NCBI GenBank assembly: GCA_014529385.2
Contig: CM043947.1
Span: 97,064,036 to 97,128,035 of the forward strand
From: Adiantum capillus-veneris
Taxonomy: Eukaryota > Streptophyta > Polypodiopsida > Polypodiales > Pteridaceae
Reading direction: 5' to 3'
DNA length: 64,000 nucleotides
The notes beneath the pieces are model-generated. The model did no database searches. It saw nothing but the letters and a program-made list of their open reading frames with translations, and was not told where the DNA came from. The position numbers and the translations under genes were made by a program. Every line of letters starts with the position of its first letter. Position 1 is the first letter of the stretch. This document shows, in pieces, positions 1 to 10,551 of the stretch.

Positions 1-890
1 TGAGACTGCAAATTGAATATGCGATTGCATGTTGCATACATAAATAAGGAATCCAACAACAATTTGGTAAAGAGTGACATGGGCAGGATCACCAACATAA
101 GAAGACTCAACTTCAAACTTGTTTCCATGGGAGTGGCAATAGGCTTGCAATCCTCAAGTCCATACTTACATAGCAATGTCTCTATGTAGCTCGTTTGACA
201 CAAGGCAATACCACCACCACACTGCTTAAACTATATGCCCAAGTAATGATGCAATTGTCTCAAACGTTTCATCTTGAAGGTAGCATTACAATCAGCCTTA
301 AATTCAGCAATATGTGCCTCATTTGGTCTTGTGATCATCAATTTATCCACATATATAACAATAATGAAAAGTACATCACCCTCACACTTTACATACAAAG
401 TGCTTTTTGTTGGACTGTTATGAAAGCTTGCCTTTTTGGTAGGAGGCACATAAAGTCCATGTATCATTTTCTATAAGTGCATCATATTATGATTGCATGG
501 CAGCCATCCAACTTTCAAAATTCTATGCTTCAACAAAAGACGGCAGTTCCTCTACATCACATAAGCTAGAAACAACCAAAGCATAACAATTTTATGCATA
601 AGATGCATGGTCAGAACTTGAATGAGTACGTCTAGACAAAGGTGCATCCAACTTATTTCCACACAAAGTATGTATCATCCATTTTGGCATACCTCTAGCC
701 TGCTCATTCTTAGCCCTTTCCACATCAAGTACATCATGTACATCTGCATCAGTAATGGGCTTGTCTATAGCATTTTTTGAAACCCCCATAGGATGTACAT
801 TTGCCTCATTTGAATTTACATTCAAATTTCCACCACTAAAAAGAGGCAACAAACTATCATAAATGTCCTATGAGCTTACTTACTATCTTT
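1..890 (-). pseudogene. Ty1/copia fragment (IN-RT linker plus partial RT), internally deleted
   Basis: The minus strand reads as a copy of the same copia family as the element at 7287-12373. From right to left it holds the integrase/RT linker (about 852-592), the start of the RT domain, the RT palm region (467-231), and then runs off the window edge before RNase H. About 380 bp of RT present in the 7-12 kb element is missing at a junction near 437-442, which joins the TWxL region directly to the segment before the catalytic site. The catalytic motif reads YVDK instead of YVDD, so the second metal-binding aspartate is lost. Homology stops at about 890, where an unrelated 71-bp repeat begins. 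This is a non-functional relic; the family call is secure because long stretches match the other copy at both DNA and protein level. Confidence 0.9.
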
Positions 891-961
891 TAAAGCCAAC
901 CACGCCTTTGAAGCATCAAACCTCAATTTTTTATAAAGAGGAGTATGTACAATAGTGGTTT
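891..961. repeat. 71-bp direct repeat, copy 1
   Basis: This stretch begins TAAAGCCAACCACGCC, is about 93% identical to 1148-1218 and lies in the same orientation. It directly abuts the end of the copia fragment. The two copies are separated by 186 bp. I could not assign them to an LTR or a named element. Confidence 0.85.
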
Positions 962-1147
962 GTTGACACACACTATCTTAGGGTGTGGGAGACCTCTCAC
1001 CACAATATCCTCTTAAAATGGACACAAATTTGGAAAAATGAAACGCACTAAGCACTTTCTCAAACAAGCTCAAACGATAGAACTTAAAAGACACAAGTCA
1101 CCTTGCATTTGCCGAAGGACTTTGCACAAGTAGAAGGACAAAGGTCC

Positions 1148-1218
1148 TAAAGCCAAGCACGCCTCTGAAGCATCAAACCTCAATTGTTGATAAAGAAGAG
1201 TATGTACAATAGTGGTTT
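1148..1218. repeat. 71-bp direct repeat, copy 2
   Basis: Second copy of the repeat at 891-961, beginning TAAAGCCAAGCACGCC. It lies about 160 bp downstream, in the minus sense, of the TATA box at 1377-1386, so the pair could sit in the transcribed part of a minus-strand LTR or leader. That placement is inference. Confidence 0.85.
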
Positions 1219-1376
1219 GAGATATGTAACTCACACTAGCATCAAAGCTTCTCTCACACCAAGTGTGAAGCTCACAAGGTGATGACTACATCTAAATCTT
1301 TCCTCGAGTATAGAGCATTGGGGTTCTTTGTGAGATGTTGGAGATCATTTACAAGAAGAAGAGGGGCCTATTTATA

Positions 1377-1386
1377 GGTTTGAGAC
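1377..1386 (-). promoter_or_regulatory. TATA box, minus strand
   Basis: The minus strand reads TATAAATAGG, a strong plant TATA consensus that is typical of LTR promoters. Transcription would run leftwards through the two 71-bp repeats towards the copia fragment. No LTR boundaries could be fixed, so its link to a particular element is inferred. Confidence 0.45.
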
Positions 1387-1566
1387 CCCTCATTAAGTTT
1401 ATTGATACCCTTATCTACACACTAAGAAAATCAAGATTAGGATTTCTTTTGAATATCAAAACATTGCGGGCCTTGTTTGTCTGGTTGAGTCATGGATGTG
1501 GACTCAAGAAGAAGGCATTATTGTGATGGTAGATAGAGTGAAATTAGAGTGTTAAGGAAGGAGAAT

Positions 1567-1605
<39 letters not shown>
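1567..1605. repeat. (GA)n microsatellite
   Basis: Nearly perfect GA dinucleotide repeat of about 39 bp with one AAAG interruption. Confidence 0.95.
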
Positions 1606-2155
1606 TTTTACTATGTATGTGTCTTCATGTGAGGTGCCTTTTATGGTTAGGTCAATTGATATTTTATGTTAGTAGGTTAGTGTCTAGTGTTGATAATTAT
1701 TAAAAAGTAATTTGATATATTTGCAATGAGTAGAACGAGGTAGATGGTTGAAGATGGTTGAATTAAGTGAGGGAATCCTTGTGATGGTGAATCTTTGAAG
1801 AAGTTCTGAACTTACTTGTGTAGGTTCTCAAAAATGACTGCTGATCCTCTTCTTCTTTTTCTCTTCTTATGTTTTTGTTGCCAAGGTTGAATCACCACAA
1901 TGAAAATGATGTTGTTGGTTGATGAGAATCCCTTAGTTTGCAAAGATTAAGCATGGTTTTACATGCTGAGTTTTATGTACATAGAGAAGAGATAATAAAA
2001 ATTTTTGATTTAGAGATTAATAGAGAGAGGCATAGAGATGGTGTATGTACCTTGTAGAGTTTATATAAGAGCTAATGGAGGTGAGAAGGGAGGTTAATGG
2101 TGAAGAGGGTGAGAGAGCCATGGACGCTAGCTTTTAGGGAGGAATAGAGAGAAAT

Positions 2156-2158
<3 letters not shown>

Positions 2159-2226
<68 letters not shown>
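2159..2226. repeat. (GT)n microsatellite
   Basis: Perfect GT repeat of about 34 units. Open frames across it are low-complexity artefacts. Confidence 0.97.
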
Positions 2227-2227
<1 letters not shown>

Positions 2228-2780
2228 AAGTGTGAAGGAAGGTGAGAGAAGACTAGGGTGACTTGTAAGAAAAGTGGGCAGACTGGGGTCCACCAAAAAA
2301 GCATATCTCACTTGTAATAGCTATAAAAATTATGAAGAATTTTGAGGTGATTATTCAGCTTGTCAGCTAAAAAAAAAATTTGATCACTTCCTCAAATTCG
2401 GAGTGGAGGTGGACGCCAAAATTCCCACATGTTTTTGTCCTATAAAAGTCTTCAATGGCCCCCTTTTGTTGAATTTTCATAATCCTCCAAGAGTGAGCCG
2501 CTCCTTGCATGGGAGCATGACCTAATACATTCTTGAATGATTTGAAAATATGCATGGATTAGGGTTATTCACCTATATGATATATGACAATGATGCGAAA
2601 AAATAGGTTAGTGTATAAAGAATTCATAGAATCTGGAATAGTGCCATCTGTATATAAATATAAAACATAAAAACAAATATATAGAATCAAATGAGGGGGG
2701 CTGCATTCGGTTTTATTGATTTAGGACTATTTACAAGCAGTAAGGAAGAATGCATGTAGAAAAATGGTAATTTAGTAAAA

Positions 2781-2838
2781 TGGAATGACTAGGTGAAAGG
2801 TTTTTTGGAATGACTAGGTAAAATGGAATGACTAGGTA
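2781..2838. repeat. Short tandem repeat of TGGAATGACTAGGT
   Basis: The 14-mer TGGAATGACTAGGT occurs three times, starting at 2781, 2806 and 2824, with spacers of 11 and 4 bp. It looks like local slippage or duplication. No function is suggested. Confidence 0.8.
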
Positions 2839-4637
2839 TTTTTGTAATTTTTTCTCGGAGAGGTTCACACCAAGATTTATAGAGGCTTGCATGATAATAT
2901 TTATTTATATAATAAAGAGTATGCAAAATGGTAAGAAAATTTTTTATAATGGTGAGTCAATGTACATAGCATTCTTGGGCAAATAAGGCACACCTAGGTA
3001 ATAATATTTTGATAAATACCAAGATAATTATAATAAATCTCCTATATTTAGGCCCTATATACAATGAGATATTTATACACAAATGGGCCATAATATGTTT
3101 TTATTTATTTTTTTGGCTCAACTAGCCCAATGACTAGCTAGCTAAGGGTTGTAAGGAGGTACGGGAAAAGTATCCTAACTTACACAAACCTATGTACAGT
3201 GAAAGTGTGAGGGTAGCCACAGTGTTTGATTGATTTTGATAGGGTGAGGTAGCTCACTATGACAATTCCTGATAACCAAAAAACAAAAATCACTACTTGG
3301 ATTCTACCTTTCAAAATAAGTTCAAGAAAAAGTGGATGGGTCCGTAAGGATGCATAAAGCTTTCCAAATGGGGCCTATCAACTAGTCAGAGCAATTGGAA
3401 AGCTGCTTAGAAACATGGTGAATGGGGTGTGGCTTAAGTTGTGATTTGACATGGGTTTAGTTCTTGATGTGAACTAGATTGTAGCCAGGGGATTTCGGAA
3501 ACTCACATGAGGAGGATCAGGAGTGATGAACATACAGTTTTGTACATATTGTACATAATGTATATATGATTATGATTTTTTTTGGTATGCTTGAGTGCTC
3601 GCAAAGTGTTGTAGGTTCCAAGTTAAATAAAGCTACTTTTAGTTGAACATGAATGTTAAGTTTATAGGGGGGTGGGAAATGATGCTACATGCAAAGTTGG
3701 TCGGAGCTAAAGTGGGGCCAAGCAGTGTAAAGGGTGCCCACAGGTGTGGGGTCGAGTGTTTAAGGAAGTATACAAGGCCTAGGCAGGTGAAGGCTGGTGA
3801 AAGTGTATGCATAATGTGGTATTCTAGGCCAAGAAGGCTTGAGGAAGGCTATTTTAAGAAGCAACTCAAAGTGTCTGAATGGCCACTCTAATGCCCGGGA
3901 ATGTAGTATCCAAATTGCTCCAGAAGCTCGTCCAAACGGCTCATAATGGAGACCCGATGTGACATATATTTAAGTTCAAAGCTAGAACAATTTGCAGATC
4001 CTGAATGGGCAGGGCAAATGGGGATAGATGGCTAGAGTTGGTATCAAATGGATGTGATTGAAGAGCGGTCTTCTCATATCATCAATTAGAGCTCTAGAGA
4101 GAAAGTTATGGCCAATTGTATGTTTGTTGGGGGTCAATTATGGGCCAATTTTCTCGCTTGGTGTAAGGTTTCCAGTTTTCGAAACCTTCAAAACTGTACT
4201 AAGCTTGAAAAACTTAATGGAAAATACTATTGCAGGACTCCAAACACTATTAATTTTGGTATTTTTGGAATTATAAGCAGAGCTTTACTATGTCTAGAAA
4301 TTTTCAGAATCTGATTCCGATAAAAACGGGAACACTTACGGGACTTGGAAAATTACCATAGAAATTTAATTAATAACAAAAATTGGATGGTTTCATTATT
4401 AATCATTAGCAAAGACTTCTTTACACTAAGGTTCTAGAGTTAAATAGGAAATTCCAAATTTCATCATGGAATATTTGCAAAAATCAAACAGGCAAATTCT
4501 GGAAGGTATGGGGTGAGTGTGGAAGCTGGGGAAACTTGCCAGGAGCAGTGATGGCTGAAAAATGCGCCATTTACAAGCTGGGGGGCTGCTTGGACTAGGG
4601 GAAAGCTGCCAAAAGCTGCCAGATGCCCAGAAAAAGC

Positions 4638-4647
4638 TATAAATAGG
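4638..4647 (+). promoter_or_regulatory. TATA box of a probable LTR promoter
   Basis: TATAAATAGG on the plus strand is followed about 30 bp later by the pyrimidine-rich TTGAGAATTTCTCTCTCATC, resembling an LTR R region. Downstream lie the AT-rich leader, the 152-bp tandem array and a gag-like ORF at 7073. This layout fits transcription of an LTR retroelement to the right. The LTR ends were not identified. Confidence 0.5.
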
Positions 4648-5084
4648 ACCATTCTCTTCATATTTTGTTAGACTCGGAGCCTTGAGAATTTCTCTCTCAT
4701 CTAGGGAGAAACACTACGCAAAAATCATTAGAGTTAAATCTCTAATTGATTAACCCTAACGGTAATTAACCTAATCCTTCTTAATTAGTAAGGTTAGATT
4801 AAGATAAATGGTTAATTAATCAAAGATTAGACCTATATATGCTTCTTAAACCTCTTTAAATTAATTAATCTCTGCTGATTATTATAATTAAGCTTAGTAA
4901 TACTAAGCTAATTATTTATCCTCTCATATTATGACTGAAATTAGCCAATTTAACCATAAATTAATGGTAAAAATATTAATTAGGATTATATTGAGTTGAA
5001 TTATTTATCAAAGATACATTAGACAGTTATTAATCTAGGAAAATTATCCTATAATTTTTTGAGAAGTTTTCCTAATTAATTAGG

Positions 5085-6660
5085 CCTAATTACTCTGTTT
5101 TTTGAACAATTTTAATAGGGGAAACTAGTAAATGGAATTCAAATGATTCCATATAATTATCAGTGTCTAACTAGGTGTTCAATAACCCGTGATAATTAGG
5201 AGTAGTTCATAAAGTTAATTTAGCTAATTAGTTTATCTACAATACCCTATTTTTTGAGAAATTTTAATAGGAGAAATTAGTAAATGTAATTCAAATGCTT
5301 CCATATAATTATCAGTGCTTAACTAGATATTCAATAACCTGTGATAATTAGGAAAAGTTCAGAAAGTTAATTTAGCTAATTATTTTAGCTAAAATACCCT
5401 ATTTTTTGAGCAATTTTAATAGGGGAAATTAGTGAATGGAATTTACATGCTTCCATATATTTATCAGTGGTAAATCAAATAATCGAATACCTGTGATAAT
5501 TAGGAGAAGTTCCAAAAGTTAATCTAGCTAATTACTTTAGCTAAAATACTTTGGTTTTTGAGCAATTTTAATAGGGGAAATTAGTAAATGGAATTCAAAC
5601 ACCTCCAGATAATTATCAGTGGTTAATTAGGTGTTTAAAAACCCGTGATAATTAGGAGAAGTTCAAGAATTTAATTTATCTAATTATTTGAGCTAAAATA
5701 CTCTGTTTTTTGAAACATTTTAATAGGGAAAATTAGTAAATGGAATTCAAATGCTTCCATATAATTATCAATGGTTAAATAAGTGTTTGAATACCTGTGA
5801 TAATTAGGATAAGTTCAGAAACATAATTTAGTTAATTACTTTAGCTAAAATACTCTGTTTTTTGAGTAATTTTAATAGGGGAAATTAGTAAATGGAATTT
5901 AAACACTTCAAGATAATTATCAGTGGTTAATTCAATGTTCAAGAACCCGTGATAACTAGGAGAACTTCAGGAAGTTAATTTAGCTAATTATTTTAGCTAA
6001 AATACCCTGTTTTCTGAATATTTTTAATAGGAGAAATTAGTAAATAGAATTTAAACGCTCCCAGATAATTATCACTGGTTAATTAGGTGTTAAAAAACCT
6101 GTGATAATTAGGAGAAGTTCAGAAAGTTAATTTAGCTAATTATTTTAGCTAAAATACCCTATTTTTGGAACAATTTTAATAGGAGAAATTAGTAAATGGA
6201 ATTCAAATGCCTCCATATAATTATGAGTGGTTATTTAGTACCTGTGATAATTAGGATAAGTTCAGAAAGTTAATTTAGATAATTACTTTAGCTAAAATAC
6301 TCTATTTTTTGAGAAATTTTAATAGGGAAAATTAGTAAATAGAATTTAAACACTTCCATATAATCATCAGTGGTTAATTAGGTGTTCAAGAACCCTTGAT
6401 AATTAGGAGAAATTTAGTAAATTAAATTATCTAATTACTTTAGCTAAAATACCCTATTTTTTAAGCAATTTAAATAGAGGAAATTAGTAAATGGAATTCA
6501 AATGATATCATATAATTATCAGGGGTTAATTAGGTGTTCAAGAACCCTTGATAATTAGGAGAAAGTCAGAAAATTAATCTAGCTAATTACTTTAGCTAAA
6601 ATACCCTATTTTTGAGGAATTTAAATAGGGGAAATTAGTAAATAGATTTAAATTGAATTG
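5085..6660. repeat. ~152-bp AT-rich tandem array, about 11 units
   Basis: A block containing TTTTAATAGGGGAAATTAG recurs at about 5110, 5262, 5414, 5564, 5718, 5870, 6022, 6173, 6317, 6468 and 6619. The period is 150-154 bp, except for one 144-bp unit that lost part of its centre near 6235. Each unit also carries ATAATTATCAGTGGTTAATTAGG, GTGATAATTAGGAGAAGTTC and a CTAATTA..TTAGCTAAAATACC stretch. Units differ by scattered substitutions. The array lies between an LTR-like promoter and a gag-like ATG, so it may be leader (5' UTR) tandem repeats of a retroelement rather than a free satellite. Confidence 0.93.
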
Positions 6661-7072
6661 AGATCTTTATCAAAGGTTTATTAGACCTCAAGGAACCTGT
6701 GGTAATTATTCTACCATTAGAAAATTAGTTTAATTATATATCCCAGTAAAATTACTCAAATTCTTGGGAAGAATCAAAAAGGGAAATATAGAAAAGTAAA
6801 TAGAAACCCTTTGATATCAATACCAGAGAAGGAATATACCTTGGGAAATCTATTATAATTATCCTAACCTTAGATTAATAGTTTAGGTACGTATTTTGGT
6901 CAAAAGTAACCAATTTTTGTATATAATGGATAAGAAAAATTAAGAAATAAAATTATCTAAGTGCCAAAGAATTAACCTAGGTCCAAAACCCTTATTTTTG
7001 GGTAAACAAGGAAAAATAAATGTTATTCAATAAATCCTCTAATGGATTAAGTCTTTTTATAAGGCTGCCGAA

Positions 7073-7285
7073 ATGGCTCCCAAGAGAACCAGGGGGAACC
7101 CTTTGACAGAAGATGAAGATATTAGTAACAAACGAAACAAAGAAACTAACGACCATGAATCAGGGCCTAGCCATAGGCCAACAGAGGAGAGTTTACGGGC
7201 ACCTAGCCCACAGCAGATGGACGACCAGTCCCATGTGGATTTCAATTATGCCATTAATAAACTTTTAGATTTCAGTTTAAGTTAA
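7073..7285 (+). CDS. Short gag-like or leader ORF, unassigned
   Basis: A 70-codon ORF starting at ATG 7073. The product is basic and polar at its start (MAPKRTRG) and continues with a charged, proline- and serine-containing stretch. I do not recognise a domain. It lies at the end of the AT-rich leader that begins near the TATA box at 4638, so it is a plausible first gag exon or gag N-terminus of that retroelement. The reading ends almost exactly where copia LTR homology starts (about 7287), so it was probably truncated by the copia insertion or a rearrangement. No continuation was recognised after 12373. Chance ORF is the alternative. Confidence 0.35.
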   Translation: MAPKRTRGNPLTEDEDISNKRNKETNDHESGPSHRPTEESLRAPSPQQMDDQSHVDFNYAINKLLDFSLS

Positions 7286-7286
7286 G

Positions 7287-7418
7287 CATTGCATACGTAA
7301 GGTTAAGGGCTATCAATCTTTCCATTGCAGACTAAGTAACACACTCTCTATTGTGTGCCTTGATCTTCCTTCGTCTTCTCCAAGCTGTGTGTGTTTCTCT
7401 GCAACCCTAATTCCAACA
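7287..7418 (+). repeat. Partial 5' LTR (R-U5, most of U3 missing)
   Basis: 7307-7418 matches 12262-12373 with three differences and ends in CA immediately before the PBS. To the left only a weak match remains (GCATTGCATACG against GCATTGTATATACG), and about 110 bp of the U3 found in the 3' LTR is absent. The missing part includes most of the upstream promoter. Confidence 0.85.
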
Positions 7419-7420
7419 AT

Positions 7421-7432
7421 TGGTATCAGAGC
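7421..7432 (+). promoter_or_regulatory. Primer-binding site, initiator-Met tRNA
   Basis: TGGTATCAGAGC lies two bases after the LTR CA end. It is complementary to the 3' end of plant initiator methionine tRNA, the usual primer for Ty1/copia minus-strand synthesis. Confidence 0.95.
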
Positions 7433-7780
7433 AGGTCACGTCCTCCCGGGCTTAGTCGCCAGCTGCTCCAGCACACGCCTGCTCACTTTCTCCGATTTCA
7501 GTGAGCTTTGGCAGGCGTTCGTAGGTCGACAAATATTTTGGGATAGCTCATAGAGCTGGGTCTGCTCAGAATTTTGATTTGGGATCATTTCGGCCTCCGT
7601 TTCCACTACAGACAGTACTGCACAGGCTATTTCGTCATTTTGTGCAGAATTTTTGTCAGTGTCGTTTTCTGCATAATAGGTGCCTTATAGTCTTCTACGG
7701 TTTGTGCTATATAGCACAGGTTGTTCCCGCTCCATTTCTCCTATTTTCGGGCAATTTTCACATCAAGTGCAGCATTTACC

Positions 7781-8991
7781 ATGGCTGACAACAACAACAC
7801 AGATGTGTTCAAGATGTTTGCTGCTGAGGACAGGTTGGATGGGGACAACTACCATATGTGGGTTTATATGATGCAACATGTTCTTGTGTCAAAAGGTGTC
7901 TGGAACATTGTGCAAGGCATTGATGTACGTCCTGGTTCTGAGGATGTAGGCGATGTTGCGGATGTTGCAGGTCTTGCTGCAAGGATTGCAGCTGTTAGAG
8001 TTGTTTTGCCTACGGCAGAACAAGCTCGTTGGGATGTTAAGGATGCGCAGGCTCATGCATTGATTGTGTTGTCTGTGAAGCGCACCATTGTTTCTCACAT
8101 CCGTTCAGCAAAATCTGCAAAACAGGCTTGGGATATTCTAGCAAGTCTTTATGCAAGCCGCAATGAGGCTAAAATTGCTTTGCTGCGTAAAGAGCTGGAG
8201 TCGAAGATTATGCATGAGGAAGATGATATGGACACTTTCCTTGCTAGTGTCAAGGATATCAATGAGCAACTTATTTCTGCAAGTGAAGTTATTTCAGACA
8301 GTTCCCTAGTGCAGACTGCTCTTGATGCCTTACCAGATTCCTACCAGACTTTTGCTAGTACTTGGAGACCGATGACCCAAGGAAATCCTGAAGTTGTCAA
8401 GTTTGATGCATTATGCACATTGCTGTTGCAAGAGTCACTGTCCAAAAAAAATAGGACTAGACAGCGTGCAGTTGAACAAGCTATTGCTTCTCAAAGAAAG
8501 GGTGGTAACAGTAATGCAGCCACTTCTTATGGTTCTGCTACAAGTGGCAAAAATTATATTCCTAATGCTTCTGCTGGAAGCACTTCGTCTGGCAATTCTG
8601 GTGATAAGGGCAAAAAGAAGATGCGTTGCCATTATTGCAAAGACAATGATCACTTGATCAAGTCGTGTCCTAAGTTGAAGGCCAAAGAGGCTAAGAAGAA
8701 AGAGGGTGGTTCCACTGCAAATGCTGGTTCCACTACAAATGCAGCCATTGTTGAGTCTTCTGTGAAAGGAGACTGTGTTGCTGATGTTGATGCAGAATGG
8801 GCGTTTAGCGTAGAGTGCACTTACAATCCTGCTGTCCATGATGCATGCTTGTCAGTTGCTGCAGATTCACATGTGTGGTATTTCGACAATGGTGCTACAT
8901 TACCTCACATCGTGAATTGTTTACCTCTCTCGAGTCTGTCCCTCATGGGAATTCAGTCACTTGTGCCAACAACGCCTCTTATCCAGTTTAG
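7781..8991 (+). pseudogene. gag-PR: copia gag and protease, broken
   Basis: The start is taken as ATG 7781 in good context (TTTACCATGGCT). The N-terminal 200 or so residues are the copia-type gag capsid domain (MADNNNTDVFKMF start, DGDNYHMW motif). A CCHC zinc knuckle with spacing CX2CX4HX4C lies at about 8626-8668 and would bind the RNA genome. The protease follows, but its catalytic D-S/T-G motif reads DNG (in WYFDNGAT, about 8877-8900), which should abolish activity. A frameshift near 8919 and a TAG at 8989 then break the frame before the pre-integrase domain. The product would have packaged and processed the element's own particle. Confidence 0.93.
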
Positions 8992-9006
8992 GGAGTTGGA
9001 AAGATT

Positions 9007-10551
9007 GTGCTCACTGCTGCCAATGGCAGTTCCTTCACACTTGTTGATGCACTGTATGTACCTGGGATCAAGAAGAATCTCTTGTCTGTATCCGCACTTG
9101 CTAGACTTGGACTTTTAGTCAAATTTGTGGATGATAGATGTACAGTTCATGATCTCAGTTTTGGTGATGAAATTGTTGCATCTGGCCTTTTGTGCCGTGG
9201 GCTGTATAAGCTCACTTTGTATGACAAGTGTGGAAAAAATTTTGCAAATGCTGTTGCAGATTCAAGGGCTATTCCAAATGAAAAACTTTGGCATGCACGT
9301 TTTGGTCATCTGAATTTTGCCAGTTTGCTGCGTTTGCAGAAATCTGATATGGTTGCTTCTTTGCCGCCTCTTGAAGCACCTATCAAACACGTTTGTGAAG
9401 GCTGTATTTTGGGTAGGATGCAGCGTTCTAAGTTTCCAAAGGATGGTTTAGTTCGGGCCACATGCAGGTTGCAGCTTGTGAATAGTGATGTTTGTGGGCC
9501 CATGCAAACTCCGTCCTTGGGCAATTACCTGTACTTCGTGACTTTCATTGATGATTACTCCAGGCATGCATGGGTATTTTCGCTTAAAGCGAAGTCCGAA
9601 GTTTTTATGTGCTTCAAAAAATTTCTGGCTATGGTTGAAAATGTCTCAAAATGTACTATGGGCACCCTCCGTTCCGATCGAGGGGGGGAGTATATGTATC
9701 ATGAATTTAATGCATTTCTGGCTAGTCGTGGGATAAAACACCAATGTACAGTGCCTTATACACCTCAGCAAAATGGTGTTGCTGAGAGGAAAAACAGGTC
9801 ACTTACGGAAATGGCACGATGTATGGTCAAAAGTCAAGCTTTGCCGCATTCTTTTTGGCTTGAGGCCATCATGTGTGCCACTTATGTACTTAACAGGTGT
9901 CCTACGAAAGCTTTGCAATCTATTACTCCAAAATGAAGCATGGCATGATAGAAAGCCTTCTATTGAGCACATGCGTGTTTTTGGCTGTTTGGCATATGCT
10001 TTGGTGCCACAAGTGCAGCGCAGAAAATTGGATGATAAGGCTGTCAAATGTATTTTTGTTGGTTATAGTGCTGAAAGCAAAGGTTACAAGTTGTATCATC
10101 CGCAAACAAAATGTATTCTGGTTTCTTGGGATGTAGTGTTTGTGGAAGATTCTGTTCAGCCCTTGTTGTCATGTACTAGAGACAGTAATGTAAGCTCACA
10201 GGACATTTATGACACTTTGTTGCCTCTTTTCAGTGGTGGAAATACGAATGTAAGTTCCAATGAGGCAAATGTACAACCTATGGGGGTTTCTGAAAATGTT
10301 TTAGATCAGCCTATTACTGATGCAGATGTACATGATGTACTTGATGAGGAAAGGGCTGAAAATGAGCAGGCTAGAGGTATGCCAAAATGGCTGGTGCACA
10401 CTTTGCGTGACAGTAAATTGGATGCACCTTTGTCTAGTCGTACTCGTTCAGGATCTCGCCATGCATCCTATGCATTAGATTGTTATGCTTTGGCTGTGTC
10501 TAGTTTCCATGATGTTGAGGAGCCTCTATCTTTTGATGAAGCACAGAATTC
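9007..10551 (+). pseudogene. INT: copia integrase and linker, frameshifted
   Basis: Frame one (to 9936) carries the GAG-pre-integrase zinc region (WHARFGHLNF ... CEGCILG) and the retroviral-type integrase core. The D, D and E of the core are visible in NSDVCGP, RSDRGGEY and GVAERKNRS. A one-base insertion near 9934 moves the reading into another frame. That frame continues with the typical copia C-terminal motif (MRVFGCLAYALVP ... KCIFVGYS ... VSWDVVF) and a low-complexity linker rich in D, E and S. Integrase would insert cDNA into host DNA. It is one gene split by the shift, not two genes. Confidence 0.92.

Larger units (their letters stand above)
1219..4637. other. Gene-free stretch
   Basis: Apart from the microsatellites and TATA boxes listed separately, I see no supported gene here. 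Open frames are at most about 80 codons and have no recognisable motifs. The DNA is AT-rich and probably consists of LTR or leader relics and old intergenic sequence. Confidence 0.6.

Noticed and set aside
891-1218. Possible CRISPR-like repeat pair
   Set aside because: Only two 71-bp copies are present, without regular spacers, in a plant genome.
3643-3891. 82-codon frame as a small gene
   Set aside because: It has no motif, no supporting promoter close by and ordinary chance length for this composition.
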